Below, in pieces: positions 21,679-30,493 of a stretch of DNA of 64,000 nucleotides (the first letter of the stretch is position 1; each line of letters begins with the position of its first letter). The DNA is from Tsukamurella pulmonis (GTDB taxonomy: Bacteria; Actinomycetota; Actinomycetes; Mycobacteriales; Mycobacteriaceae). The notes under the pieces are model-generated. The model was not told the origin of the DNA. It was given only the letters and a program-made list of their open reading frames with translations, and searched no databases. The position numbers and the translations under genes were made by a program. The DNA lies in NCBI RefSeq assembly GCF_900103175.1, contig NZ_FNLF01000002.1, positions 2,866,136 through 2,930,135 of the forward strand, in the 5' to 3' direction.

Positions 21679-21712
21679 TCCACACGGGCGAATTGACTAT
21701 TTGTTAATACGC

Positions 21713-22696
21713 TCAGCCCTCGTCGAGCATGTCGGCGGTGACGGCGGATTCGGTGTCCGGCACCCCGTCGGTGGCGGCGCGCTTGTCCGCCATCGACAGC
21801 AGGCGGCGGATCCGGCCCGCGACGGCGTCCTTGGTCATGGGCGGATCGGCGAGCTGCCCGAGCTCCTCCAGGGAGGCCTGCCGGTGCTGCACGCGCAGCG
21901 AGCCGGCCTGGGCCAGGTGGTCGGGCACGTCGGAGCCCAGGATCTCGAGCGCCCGCTCGACGCGCGCGGCGGCCGCGACGGCGGCGCGGGCCGACCGGCG
22001 GAGGTTGGCGTCGTCGAAATTGGCCAGACGGTTCGCGGTGGCCCGGACCTCGCGACGCATGCGCCGCTCCTCCCAGACGAGGCGGGTGTCGTTGGCGCCC
22101 ATGCGGGTGAGCAGGGCCCCGATGGCCTCGCCGTCGCGGACCACGACGCGGTCGGCGCCGCGCACCTCGCGGGCCTTGGCGGTGACGCCGAGTCGGCGCG
22201 CGCAGCCGACGAGGGCGAGCGCGACCTCCGGGCCCGGGCAGGAGACCTCGAGCGCGCTGGAGCGGCCGGGCTCGGTGAGCGAGCCGTGCGCGAGGAACGC
22301 GCCGCGCCAGGCGGCCTCCGCGTCGTGCACCGAGCCGCCGACGATCTGCGAGGGCAGGCCGACGACCGGGCGGCCGCGCATGTCGAGCAGGCCCGTCTGC
22401 CGCGCGAGCGCCTCGCCGTCCTTGACCACCCGGACGATGTAGCGGGCGGCCTTGCGCAGCCCGCCCGCGCTGAGGACGTGCACGTCGGAGTTGTAGCCGT
22501 AGAGATCCAGGATCTCCTTGCGGAGGCGCCGGGCGGTGATCCCCATGTCGACCTCGGCCTCGACGATCACGCGCCCGCCCTGGATGTGCAGCCCGCCGGC
22601 GAAGCGCAGCAACGAGGCGACCTCGGCGCGACGAGCGCTCACCTGGGTGATGGAGAGCCTGCTCAGCTCGTCCTTGACCTGGGATGTCAGCGCCAC
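21713..22696 (-). CDS. whiA: DNA-binding protein WhiA
   Basis: A 327-residue regulator with a degenerate LAGLIDADG homing-endonuclease N-domain and a C-terminal helix-turn-helix. In Streptomyces it works with WhiB to control sporulation septation; in non-sporulating actinobacteria it is linked to division and growth. Visible blocks: [12 protein letters not shown] at the start, [32 protein letters not shown]-type region here [20 protein letters not shown], and the [32 protein letters not shown] 22696 has GGAGGGG upstream. It is last in the conserved rapZ-yvcK-whiA cluster, 57 bases after yvcK. Confidence 0.95.
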   Translation of the reverse strand: MALTSQVKDELSRLSITQVSARRAEVASLLRFAGGLHIQGGRVIVEAEVDMGITARRLRKEILDLYGYNSDVHVLSAGGLRKAARYIVRVVKDGEALARQTGLLDMRGRPVVGLPSQIVGGSVHDAEAAWRGAFLAHGSLTEPGRSSALEVSCPGPEVALALVGCARRLGVTAKAREVRGADRVVVRDGEAIGALLTRMGANDTRLVWEERRMRREVRATANRLANFDDANLRRSARAAVAAAARVERALEILGSDVPDHLAQAGSLRVQHRQASLEELGQLADPPMTKDAVAGRIRRLLSMADKRAATDGVPDTESAVTADMLDEG

Positions 22697-22753
22697 TGCG
22701 GGCCCCTCCTAGGGAAATGTCGACTACATCGGATGGGAGACGGGAAAGGTTGC

Positions 22754-23716
22754 CTATTCGCGGTCCGGGAGTTCACTGTAGGCCACTTTCGCGATCGCGG
22801 CTGCCAGTGCCTCGGGGTCGTGCTGATGCGTACCGGGGACGCCCACGTCCACGAAATGGGGCGTCGCCCCCAGGAGCGCGGTCGCGCGGATCAGGTGCTC
22901 GCGTTCGGCCCCCGGCGGCACCGTCCGCGCGTCGACGAGGACGTCGTCGAAGCGCAGCCCGTCGGCGTGCGCGGCGAGAACGTGCAGGTGCCGCTCGGGC
23001 GAGTACCCGCCCGTCTCCTCGGGCTCGGGGGCCAGGTTGAGGATCAGGACGCGACGGGCGGAGGTGCGCCGCAGCGCATCCACCTGCTCGGGCACCAGCA
23101 CGTGCGGGATGACGGAGCTGAACCACGAGCCCGGGCCGAGGGTCACCACGTCGGCGCCGAGGATCGCCTCGACGGCGTCGACGCAGGCAATCGGGTTCGC
23201 GGGCAGCAGCCGCACTCGGCGCACGTGTCCCGGCGTGACGGCGACGGCGACCTGCCCGCGGATCACGCGCGAAAGCCGGGGGTCGTCCTCGAGCCCGGTC
23301 ACATCGGCCTCGATCCGCAAGGGGCCCGGCACCATCGGCAGCACGCGCCCCTGGACGCCGAACCGGTCCGCGATCGCGTCGAGTGCGTCGACGGGATCGC
23401 CCAGCACCTCGCACAGCCCCGCCAACAGCAGGTTCCCGACGGGGTGCCCGGCCATCGCCCCGCCACCGCCGAAGCGGTGCTGCAGGATCCCCGCCCAGAA
23501 CTCGCCGCGGTCGTCGTCGGGCATGAGCGCCGCCAGCGCCATGCGCAGGTCGCCCGGCGGGATGATGCCGAGCTCGCTGCGCAGCCTGCCGGACGATCCG
23601 CCGTCGTCGGCGACGGTGACGATCGCGGTGATCTCGGCCCCGAGCGCGCGACCGGCGCGCAGGGTCGCGAACAGTCCGTGGCCGCCTCCGAGCGAGGCGA
23701 GTCGCATCGCGCTCAT
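22754..23716 (-). CDS. YvcK/CuvA family protein (gluconeogenesis factor, CofD-like fold)
   Basis: A 320-residue protein of the YvcK/CuvA group. It binds UDP-sugars and is needed for correct cell-wall growth on gluconeogenic carbon in Bacillus and mycobacteria. The N-terminus LASLGGGHGLFATLRAGRAL and the following AIVTVADDGGSSGRLRSELG are the diagnostic nucleotide-sugar-binding blocks. Later blocks include PVGNLLLAGLCEVLG, VVTLGPGSWFSSVIPHVLVPE and a TGGYSPERHLHVL region. ATG 23716 overlaps the rapZ stop by four bases (ATGA). The gene order rapZ-yvcK-whiA is widely conserved in Gram-positives. Confidence 0.94.
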   Translation of the reverse strand: MSAMRLASLGGGHGLFATLRAGRALGAEITAIVTVADDGGSSGRLRSELGIIPPGDLRMALAALMPDDDRGEFWAGILQHRFGGGGAMAGHPVGNLLLAGLCEVLGDPVDALDAIADRFGVQGRVLPMVPGPLRIEADVTGLEDDPRLSRVIRGQVAVAVTPGHVRRVRLLPANPIACVDAVEAILGADVVTLGPGSWFSSVIPHVLVPEQVDALRRTSARRVLILNLAPEPEETGGYSPERHLHVLAAHADGLRFDDVLVDARTVPPGAEREHLIRATALLGATPHFVDVGVPGTHQHDPEALAAAIAKVAYSELPDRE

Positions 23717-24642
23717 TCGAGCCCCAGATCCCGGTGCGCCGCACGCACTTCGATCCCGGGGCGGCCCGAGAGCCGGCGCACCAGCTCCTCGGTCATCGCC
23801 ACGCTGCGGTGCTTGCCGCCGGTGCAGCCGATCCCCACCGTGAGGTAGGTCTTGCCCTCTCGGCGGTAGCCGTCGAGCACCGGGTCGATCAGTTCCGCGT
23901 AGGTGTCGAGGAAGTCGGACGCGCCGGGCTGGCCGAGCACGTAGCCGGAGACCTCTTCGGTGAGCCCGTTGAGCGGGCGCAGTTCCGGCACCCAGAACGG
24001 GTTGGGCAGGAACCGCACGTCGAGCACCATGTCGGCGTCGAGCAGGATGCCGTTCTTGAAGCCGAAGGACTCGACGGTGACGGTGATCGTGCCGGAGCGC
24101 AGCGTGCGGAACGAGTTCTCGATCGTCTCGCGCAGGCGCGCGACGGAGAGCGTCGAGGTGTCCAGCACCAGGTCGGCCGTGGAGCGGATGGGTTGCAGGA
24201 TGCGGCGTTCCGCGGCGATGCCCTCGGCGAGGGTGCCGCTGCCCTGCAGCGGGTGCTTGCGCCGCACCTGCTCGAACCGGCGGATCAGCGTCTCGTCGGA
24301 GGCGTCGAGGAAGAGGACCCGCGGCTCGATGTCCTTCTCCGCCAGCTCACGCCGGATGTTGGCGAAGTCGCCGGTGAACGTGCGGCTGCGCACGTCGGTG
24401 ACGATGCACAGGCGATGGATGCGCGACTCGTCGGCGAGGGAGATGTCGACCATGTTGCTGATCAGCGCGGGCGGTAGGTTGTCGGCGACGTACCAGCCGA
24501 GGTCCTCGAGCACCTTGGCCGCGGTGCCGCGCCCGGCGCCGGACAGGCCGGTCACGAGGAGCACATCCATCGGGCCGTCGCTGCGGTGTTCGCCGACGGT
24601 CCGCTCCTCGGCTCCACTGTCCGGATTCCCGGTCGGGCGCAC
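23713..24642 (-). CDS. rapZ: RapZ-like RNase adapter/nucleotide-binding protein
   Basis: A 309-residue P-loop protein. The Walker A motif is VTGLSGAGRGTAAKVLEDLG followed by WYVADNLPPALI, the pattern of YvcJ/RapZ proteins. The C-terminal domain ends with TYLTVGIGCTGGKHRSVAMTEEL, which in E. coli RapZ is involved in amino-sugar/RNA sensing. In actinobacteria the function is less clear, but genetic links to YvcK and cell-wall precursors are likely. GTG 24642 is preceded by GAGGAGGAGGGG. The first 24 residues are variable and polar. In mycobacteria uvrC lies directly upstream; here about 8 kb of other genes intervenes. Confidence 0.93.
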   Translation of the reverse strand: MRPTGNPDSGAEERTVGEHRSDGPMDVLLVTGLSGAGRGTAAKVLEDLGWYVADNLPPALISNMVDISLADESRIHRLCIVTDVRSRTFTGDFANIRRELAEKDIEPRVLFLDASDETLIRRFEQVRRKHPLQGSGTLAEGIAAERRILQPIRSTADLVLDTSTLSVARLRETIENSFRTLRSGTITVTVESFGFKNGILLDADMVLDVRFLPNPFWVPELRPLNGLTEEVSGYVLGQPGASDFLDTYAELIDPVLDGYRREGKTYLTVGIGCTGGKHRSVAMTEELVRRLSGRPGIEVRAAHRDLGLE

Positions 24643-24741
24643 GGCCCCTCCTCCTCGATCGTCGGTACCGCTTCAGGGTAGCCATCGCCGACGGTTCCCG
24701 CGGAGGTCTCGGCGGGCTCCCCGAGGCGACGCGCGAGCGCC

Positions 24742-24754
24742 TAGAGTCGTGACG
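24742..24754 (+). promoter_or_regulatory. Leaderless promoter of the M15 peptidase gene
   Basis: TAGAGT at 24742-24747 lies seven bases before ATG 24755. No ribosome site is seen, so the mRNA probably begins at the start codon. Confidence 0.5.
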
Positions 24755-25228
24755 ATGCGCACTCCCCGTACCGCCGTCCTGCCCGCCGCGGCCCTCGCCG
24801 TCGCCGCGTCCGCGCTGGTGACTCCGCCGGCGTCGGCGGACACCGCGCCCGGTACCGCGGGTCTCGATCCCGCCCTGGCGAACGCCTACTCGGCCGCGTA
24901 CCGGAGCGCCGCGGCGTCGGGCGTGGTGCTGCGCATCACGTCCGGAGCACGCTCCTGGTCGCAGCAGCAGTGGCTGTGGGAGGACGGGATCGCCCGGTAC
25001 GGCTCCCCCGACGCCGCACGGCGGTGGGTCCTCCCGCCCGGCGAATCCACCCACGTCACGGGCGCGGCGATCGACGTCGGCCCCTGGGAGGGTGCGGCGT
25101 GGCTGCAGGCGAACGGGAACCGGTGGGGCCTGTGCCGCACCTTCGACAACGAATGGTGGCACTTCGAACGGGTGACCGCGCCCGGCGGCGCTTGCCCGCC
25201 GACGGTGCCCGACGCAGCGCACCGCTGA
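24755..25228 (+). CDS. Secreted M15-family D,D-peptidase (VanY/DacB-like)
   Basis: A 157-residue exported protein. A signal peptide spans residues 1-28 (hydrophobic core AAALAVAASALV, cleavage after PASA). The mature domain carries the complete M15B zinc site: S98-x-H100-x6-D107 in ESTHVTGAAIDVGP and E133-W-W-H136 in DNEWWHFE, with the SGARSW(S)QQ substrate loop near residue 63. Such enzymes trim D-Ala or cross-bridges in peptidoglycan. It is short for the family but motif-complete. It is divergent from rapZ and next to a gamma-glutamyltransferase lipoprotein, suggesting a shared envelope role; this is inference. Confidence 0.88.
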   Translation: MRTPRTAVLPAAALAVAASALVTPPASADTAPGTAGLDPALANAYSAAYRSAAASGVVLRITSGARSWSQQQWLWEDGIARYGSPDAARRWVLPPGESTHVTGAAIDVGPWEGAAWLQANGNRWGLCRTFDNEWWHFERVTAPGGACPPTVPDAAHR

Positions 25229-25266
25229 CCTCCCGCGAACGCTCCGCGCGACCCGCGGCCCGGTGT

Positions 25267-25272
25267 TAGGTT
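25267..25272 (+). promoter_or_regulatory. Candidate -10 of the ggt gene
   Basis: TAGGTT lies 30 bases upstream of ATG 25303, leaving room for a short leader containing the GGAGG ribosome site at 25292-25296. This separates ggt from the upstream peptidase transcript. Confidence 0.35.
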
Positions 25273-25302
25273 GCGAGAACCCCGATCGACGTGGAGGACC
25301 GC

Positions 25303-27267
25303 ATGTTCCGAATCAGGTCGGCGGCCGCGGCCGCGTTCGTGATCCCCCTGACCCTGGCCGGCTGCGGGTCGCCCGGAACCGACGCGGGCCCCTCGTCGAC
25401 GGTGGCGGTCGCGGCGGGCGGCTGCGCCGCGACGAGCCCGAACGGCACCATGTTCCGGCCCTCTGCCACCGCCGATCCCAACGGGCCGCGCGACATCAGC
25501 ACCAACCCGGAGGGCGCCTCCGGGTACCGGTCCGGCCTCCCGGTCACGCACACCAAGAACTACGCCGCCGCCACCGCGAACCCGATCGCCACGCGCGCCG
25601 CCTGCGACGTCCTCGCCCAGGGCGGCACCGCCGCCGACGCGCTCGTTGCGGCCCAGACGGTGCTCGGGCTCGTCGAACCGCAGTCCTCCGGCATCGCCGG
25701 CGGCGCGTTCCTGCTCTACTACGACGCGGGCTCGAAGAAGGTGCAGGCCTACGACGGTCGCGAAACGGCGCCCGCGAGCGCCGACGAGAACTACCTGCGC
25801 TGGATCTCGCCCGAGGACCCGACGGCGCCGAAACCCGATGCGCGGTCGTCCGGGCGCGCGATCGGCATCCCGGGCGCCCTGCGCCTGCTCGAGGCCGTGC
25901 ACGGCGAGCACGGCGACAAGTCCTGGCGAGAACTCTTCGATCCGGCGGTGCGGATCGCCGACGACGGCTTCGAGATCAGCCCCCGCCTGGCGGGCGCTAT
26001 CGCGGACGAGGCGAAGAACTTCGGGAACGACGCCGATCTCAAGGCCTACTTCCTCGAGCCCGACGGCGCGCCGAAGAAGGCCGGCGTCAGGCTCACCAAC
26101 CCCGCGTACGCGAAGACCTTGGGCGCCATCGCCTCCGAGGGCGCGAAGGCCTTCTACACCGGCCCGATCGCCGAGGCGATCGTCGCCTCGGTGCGCGACA
26201 CCACCGGCGGTCGCACGGCGGGCACGATGTCCGTGGAGGACCTCGCGGGGTACGCCGTGAAGACCCGCGAGGCGGTCTGCACGCCTTACCGCGACCGGGA
26301 ACTGTGCGGCATGCCCGCGCCGTCGTCCGGCGGGATCACCGTGGCGCAGGCGCTCGGCATCCTCAACTCCTTCGACCTGTCGACTCTCGGACCGGCCGCA
26401 GTGCACGGCGGCGACCCGGGCCCCGACGGCGGCATCCCCACCGCCGAGGCGATCCACCTCATCTCCGAGGCCGAGCGCCTCGCCTACGCCGACCGCGACA
26501 AGTACATCGCCGATCCCGACTTCATCCCGCTACCCGGCGGTTCCCCTGCCGCGCTGGTGGACCCGGCGTACCTCGCCGGTCGCGCGAAGCTCATCGACCG
26601 GGGCACGACGATGGGCACCGCGAAGCCGGGCGAGTTCCCCACCGCGACACCGGGGGTGACCCCCACGCCGGAGCACGGCACCAGCCACATCACGATCCTC
26701 GATCAGCACGGCGACGTCGCGTCGATGACGACCACCGTCGAGTCGGCCTTCGGCTCGTACCACATGGTCGACGGCTTCCTGCTCAACAATCAGCTCACCG
26801 ACTTCTCCGCCGAGCCCGTCGATCCCGCGGGGCAGCCGGTGGCGAACCGGGTGCAGCCGGGCAAGCGGCCGCGCAGCTCGATGTCGCCCACGATCCTCTT
26901 CGGCCGCGGTGCCGACGGTGCCCGCGGCGAGGCGATCGGGGCGCTCGGCTCCCCCGGCGGCGCCGTCATCATCCAGTACGTGATCAAGACGATCATCGGG
27001 CTCACCGATTGGAAGTTGAACCCGCAGCAGGCCGTCGGGCTGGCGAACTTCGGTGCGGCGAACTCGCCGAAGACGAACGTCGACAGCGCGCATCCCGTGC
27101 TGAGCACCGACGAGGGCCGCAAGGTCGTCGAGGAGCTGCAGCGGCTCGGACACACGCTCAACCTCGCGCCGCAGGTGTCGGGCCTGTCTGCCATCGTCAA
27201 GCAGGGCGACGTCTACGCCGGCGGCGCGGATCCGCGTCGCGAGGGCGTGGTGCTCGGCGGCAGCTGA
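25303..27267 (+). CDS. ggt: Gamma-glutamyltransferase, lipoprotein
   Basis: A 654-residue Ntn-hydrolase precursor that autocleaves into two subunits and removes gamma-glutamyl groups from glutathione-like peptides. The predicted nucleophile is Thr460 in EHGTSHITILDQHGD, which becomes the first residue of the small subunit. The oxyanion-hole block is RPRSSMSPTILF and the substrate block DGFLLNNQLTDF. The N-terminus is a lipoprotein signal with lipobox LAGC (Cys21), so the enzyme should sit on the outer face of the membrane. I chose ATG 25303 because GGAGG lies six bases upstream. Length is slightly above typical bacterial GGT owing to the lipoprotein linker. Confidence 0.94.
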   Translation: MFRIRSAAAAAFVIPLTLAGCGSPGTDAGPSSTVAVAAGGCAATSPNGTMFRPSATADPNGPRDISTNPEGASGYRSGLPVTHTKNYAAATANPIATRAACDVLAQGGTAADALVAAQTVLGLVEPQSSGIAGGAFLLYYDAGSKKVQAYDGRETAPASADENYLRWISPEDPTAPKPDARSSGRAIGIPGALRLLEAVHGEHGDKSWRELFDPAVRIADDGFEISPRLAGAIADEAKNFGNDADLKAYFLEPDGAPKKAGVRLTNPAYAKTLGAIASEGAKAFYTGPIAEAIVASVRDTTGGRTAGTMSVEDLAGYAVKTREAVCTPYRDRELCGMPAPSSGGITVAQALGILNSFDLSTLGPAAVHGGDPGPDGGIPTAEAIHLISEAERLAYADRDKYIADPDFIPLPGGSPAALVDPAYLAGRAKLIDRGTTMGTAKPGEFPTATPGVTPTPEHGTSHITILDQHGDVASMTTTVESAFGSYHMVDGFLLNNQLTDFSAEPVDPAGQPVANRVQPGKRPRSSMSPTILFGRGADGARGEAIGALGSPGGAVIIQYVIKTIIGLTDWKLNPQQAVGLANFGAANSPKTNVDSAHPVLSTDEGRKVVEELQRLGHTLNLAPQVSGLSAIVKQGDVYAGGADPRREGVVLGGS

Positions 27268-27317
27268 TCCCCGCCCGAGGACTGGCTCGCGCCAAGCCGC
27301 CCGCAAGGCCGCGCTCG

Positions 27318-27330
27318 TAACCTCGGTGGC
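27318..27330 (+). promoter_or_regulatory. Leaderless promoter of the gene at 27331
   Basis: TAACCT at 27318-27323 sits seven bases before ATG 27331, with no ribosome site between. Confidence 0.45.
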
Positions 27331-27915
27331 ATGGGAATTAAGTGCAATTTCATCGTGGCGTCGAGAGGCGATGCCGCAGAGCGGCTGCGGGACCTGCCGC
27401 CGCTCGACGTCGCGGCGTCGGACGCGCTGGCGACGGAGATCCTCGGCAAACGCTCCTGGGGACGCCGACGCCGCTCCCACCGCACCGGCGACCTCGTACG
27501 GGACGTCTACCCGCGGGACGGTGAGATCGCCGTCGCGGTGTACGGCGACCTGATCATCGCCGCGTACGAAGACGTGTCCGTCGAATGGACCATGGAGGCC
27601 GTCCCCGACTGGGGCTACCCGATTCTGAAGGATCACGACGTGGACGCGTTCGTGTTGCACTCGGTCGTCTCCATGGGCGTCTTCGCGTTCTGGCGCAACG
27701 ACGAGACGGTGCGCGTGTTCGGCGGCGCCGACCGCGAGCTCTTCGTCGACGAGGGGACTCCACTGCCCTTCGAGCACGGCTTCGACGCCGAGGAGGACAC
27801 CTACGGTTCGCTCACCGAACGCGCGATCTTCGACCGTCTCGGCTACTCCTACGAGGGACCACGATCGGCGGACGGGTTCGATCCCGCGTCCGTCCCGCTG
27901 CTCGTCTACCGCTGA
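27331..27915 (+). CDS. Conserved hypothetical protein (DUF6928-like)
   Basis: A 194-residue soluble acidic protein I cannot assign a function. It starts MGIKCNFIVASRGDAAERL, resembling small actinobacterial proteins with an alpha/beta fold of unknown role (the DUF6928 assignment is tentative). Notable blocks are AVAVYGDLIIAAYEDV, SVVSMGVFAFWRNDETVRVFG, an acidic FEHGFDAEEDTYG stretch, and a C-terminal helix ERAIFDRLGYSYEG. No signal peptide or membrane segment is seen. The gene has a probable leaderless start, and its 3' end overlaps the iron ABC ATPase gene on the opposite strand by ten bases. Confidence 0.6.
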   Translation: MGIKCNFIVASRGDAAERLRDLPPLDVAASDALATEILGKRSWGRRRRSHRTGDLVRDVYPRDGEIAVAVYGDLIIAAYEDVSVEWTMEAVPDWGYPILKDHDVDAFVLHSVVSMGVFAFWRNDETVRVFGGADRELFVDEGTPLPFEHGFDAEEDTYGSLTERAIFDRLGYSYEGPRSADGFDPASVPLLVYR

Positions 27916-28967
27916 GCCGCAGCGTCATCCAGGAGCACGGCGGCGCCGGTCACCCGCAGCCGCACCTCGTCGCCGGGCGCGGGCAGCTCGGTGCTCGGGT
28001 GCCGGATCTCGATGCCCGTGCCGTCGGCGAGCGTCAGCGTCACCGTGGCGTCGGGGCCGAAGAACTCGACCCGGACGACGGTGGCGGGCACGCCCTCCCC
28101 CGCGATCCGGATCTGTTCGGGGCGCAACAGCAGTGGCACCGGGCCGGGTGCGACGGCACCGTCGGCCCCGGCGACGGGGATCCAACCCAGCACCGTCTCG
28201 GCGGCGGCGCCGTCGAGCGCACCGTCGAGCACGACGACGTCGCCGAGGAAGCGCGCTACGGACTCGGAGGCGGGCCGCGCGTAGACCCGCGCCGGCGGAC
28301 CGACCTGCGCCAGTGCGCCGTCGCGCAGCACCGCGACCTGATCGGCGAAGGAGAGGGCCTCCGCCTGGTCGTGGGTGACGAGCACCGTGGTGATGCCCGC
28401 GGCGCCGAGCACCTCGGCGACGGCGGCGCGGGTCGCCACCCGTAGCCCTGCGTCGAGCGCGGAGAAGGACTCGTCCAGAAGCATGATCCGCGGGCTGCCC
28501 GCGAGCGCCCGGGCGAGCGCGACGCGCTGCTGCTGGCCACCGGAGAGCTCGTGCGGATACCGCCGCGCCAGAGCCGGATCCAAGGAGACCGTCTCGAGCA
28601 GCTCCGCGACCCGGCCCGCCGCGGCGCGGCGGCGCACCGGCAGCGAGGCCCCCAGCCCGAAGGCGATGTTGCGCGCCACCGACAGGTGCGGGAACAGCGC
28701 ACCGTCCTGCGCGACGTAGCCCACGCCCCGGCGATGCGCGGCGACCCACGCGGCGCCGGAGGCGAGTTCATCGCCCCCGAGGCGCACGGAGCCGGCGTCC
28801 GGCCGCGCGAAACCGGCGACCAGGCGCAGGAGCGTCGTCTTGCCCGACCCCGACGGGCCGACCACGGCGGTGATCGAGCCCGCCGGCACCGTCAGGTCGA
28901 CGTCCCGCAGGACCGTGTCGGCACCGTAGCGCTTGGTGAGTCCGCGCAGCGCGAGTTCGGTGCTCAT
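27906..28967 (-). CDS. Ferric iron ABC transporter, ATP-binding protein
   Basis: A 353-residue ATPase of the FbpC/PotA-like group. Walker A is VVGPSGSGKTTLLRLVAGF near residue 37; the Q-loop lies in GVGYVAQDGALFPHLSV; the ABC signature is YPHELSGGQQQRVALARALA; Walker B is RIMLLDESFSALD and the H-loop VTHDQAEALSFA. The C-terminal third is a TOBE-type domain (LLLRPEQIRIAG, VEFFGPDATVTLTLADG). It is the third gene of the fbpA-fbpB-fbpC-type operon and overlaps the permease stop. The iron assignment comes from the neighbouring binding protein and the predicted IdeR box. Confidence 0.9.
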   Translation of the reverse strand: MSTELALRGLTKRYGADTVLRDVDLTVPAGSITAVVGPSGSGKTTLLRLVAGFARPDAGSVRLGGDELASGAAWVAAHRRGVGYVAQDGALFPHLSVARNIAFGLGASLPVRRRAAAGRVAELLETVSLDPALARRYPHELSGGQQQRVALARALAGSPRIMLLDESFSALDAGLRVATRAAVAEVLGAAGITTVLVTHDQAEALSFADQVAVLRDGALAQVGPPARVYARPASESVARFLGDVVVLDGALDGAAAETVLGWIPVAGADGAVAPGPVPLLLRPEQIRIAGEGVPATVVRVEFFGPDATVTLTLADGTGIEIRHPSTELPAPGDEVRLRVTGAAVLLDDAAAQR

Positions 28968-30493
28968 GCGGCTCCTCTCGTCCGGGTGGTGCGTCCGGCC
29001 GTCCGGCGGGACTGGCGGAACAGCAGGTAGGTGGTGGGCAGCGAGAGCAGCACCATCGCCAGCGCGTAGGGCGCCGCGCCCGCGTAATCGATCTCGCTGC
29101 TCTTGGCCCAGAACTCCGTAGCGAGTGTCCGGGTTCCGTTGGGCGCGAGGAGGAGCGTCGCGGTGAGCTCGTTGGTGACGGCGAGGAAGACGAGGGCCGC
29201 GCCCGCGGCCGAGGCGGGAGCGGTGAGCCGGAGGGTGATGCGCGCGAACGCGATCGGCGGCGGCGCCCCGAGCGCGCGGGCCGCCTCCTCCAGCGAGACC
29301 GGCGCCTGTGCCAGCCCGGCGCGCAGGCCCACCGCAGCGCGCGGCAGGAACAGCAGCACGTAGGCGAGGACCAGCACCGTCGCGCTCTGATACAGGTCGG
29401 ACACCGCGCGGATCGACACGGTGACCAGCGCGAGGCCGATGACGATGCCGGGCATCGCGCTGCTCACGTAGGTCGATGCCTCCAGGGCACGGGTGGTCCT
29501 GCTCGGCCGGCGCACAGCGAGGAAGGCGAGCGGGAAGGCGGCGGCGACCGTGAGGGCGGCGGTCACCGCGCCGTAGCCGAGTGACGTGCCGAGCGCCTCG
29601 AGAAGGTCGGCCGGCACCGTCTGCGCGGCACCGCGCACGGTCCACCGGACGACGAACCACAGCGGGAGCCCGAGAGCGGCGGCGACCAGGGCGAGGAGCC
29701 CGAGCTGCGCACCGGCCTGGTAGCCGCCCAACGGGATCCGCTCCGGTGTCGCGACGGCGCCCGATCCGACCCGGGCGTAGCGGGCCCGTCCGCGCGCCGC
29801 CACCTCGGCGACGAGCAGGAGCAGGCACAACAGCGCGAGCACACCGGCGAGCATCGAGCCGGCCGCGCCGTTGAAGGTGGACTGGTACTGGACCATGATC
29901 GCGGTGGTGAAGGTGTCGAACCGGATCATGGCGAAGGCGCCGTACTCGGCGAGTAGGTGCAGGGCCACCAGCACGGCGCCGCCGAGCGCCGCGAGCCGCA
30001 GCTGCGGCAGGACCACCCGCGCGAACACCGCCCACCGACCGAGGCCGAGCGCCGCCGCGGACTCCTCCAGCGCCGGATCGAGGCGGCTCAGCGCCGCGGC
30101 GACCGGGATGTAAACGAGCGGGTAGTAGAACAGCACCGCGATGAGCACGCCGGACCACAGACCGCCCAGCGACGGGATCGCCGAGACCCAGCCGTAGCTG
30201 CCGACGAACGCGGGGATCGCCAGTGGGGCGGCCAGCAGCAGCGACCACGCCCTGCGGCCCCACAGCGCGGTCCGCTCGACGAGCCAGGCACCGCCGACAC
30301 CGACGATCACGCTGAGCGGCACCGCGATCACCGTGAGCAGCACCGTGTTGCTGAGGAGCTCGCCGACGCGGGGCCGGAACACGAGCCGGGCGGATTCCAC
30401 CCAACCCGTGTCGATCGCCGTGTAGACGACGAAGCCCAGCGGCACCGCCGCGACCGCCGCGATGGCGGCGGCCGCGAGAGTGAGCAGCCTCAG
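28964..30493 (-). CDS. Ferric iron ABC transporter, fused two-domain permease
   Basis: A roughly 509-residue membrane protein with about twelve helices, formed of two BPD_transp_1 domains as in FbpB/HitB. EAA-type loops are visible in both halves: EESAAALGLGRWAVFARVVLPQ and, in the second, EEAARALGAPPPIAFARITLR. The start is odd: no ATG, GTG or TTG occurs in frame near the expected first helix. A CTG at 30493 overlaps the upstream stop (CTGA) and would give an intact first membrane helix. The next candidate, GTG 30445, would remove 16 residues from that helix. Coupled translation from the CTG is my preferred reading. Confidence 0.85.
   Translation of the reverse strand: MRLLTLAAAAIAAVAAVPLGFVVYTAIDTGWVESARLVFRPRVGELLSNTVLLTVIAVPLSVIVGVGGAWLVERTALWGRRAWSLLLAAPLAIPAFVGSYGWVSAIPSLGGLWSGVLIAVLFYYPLVYIPVAAALSRLDPALEESAAALGLGRWAVFARVVLPQLRLAALGGAVLVALHLLAEYGAFAMIRFDTFTTAIMVQYQSTFNGAAGSMLAGVLALLCLLLLVAEVAARGRARYARVGSGAVATPERIPLGGYQAGAQLGLLALVAAALGLPLWFVVRWTVRGAAQTVPADLLEALGTSLGYGAVTAALTVAAAFPLAFLAVRRPSRTTRALEASTYVSSAMPGIVIGLALVTVSIRAVSDLYQSATVLVLAYVLLFLPRAAVGLRAGLAQAPVSLEEAARALGAPPPIAFARITLRLTAPASAAGAALVFLAVTNELTATLLLAPNGTRTLATEFWAKSSEIDYAGAAPYALAMVLLSLPTTYLLFRQSRRTAGRTTRTRGAA

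Noticed and set aside
21548-23848. 766-codon plus-strand frame across whiA and yvcK
   Set aside because: Composition and lack of motifs mark it as a shadow of the two real minus-strand genes.
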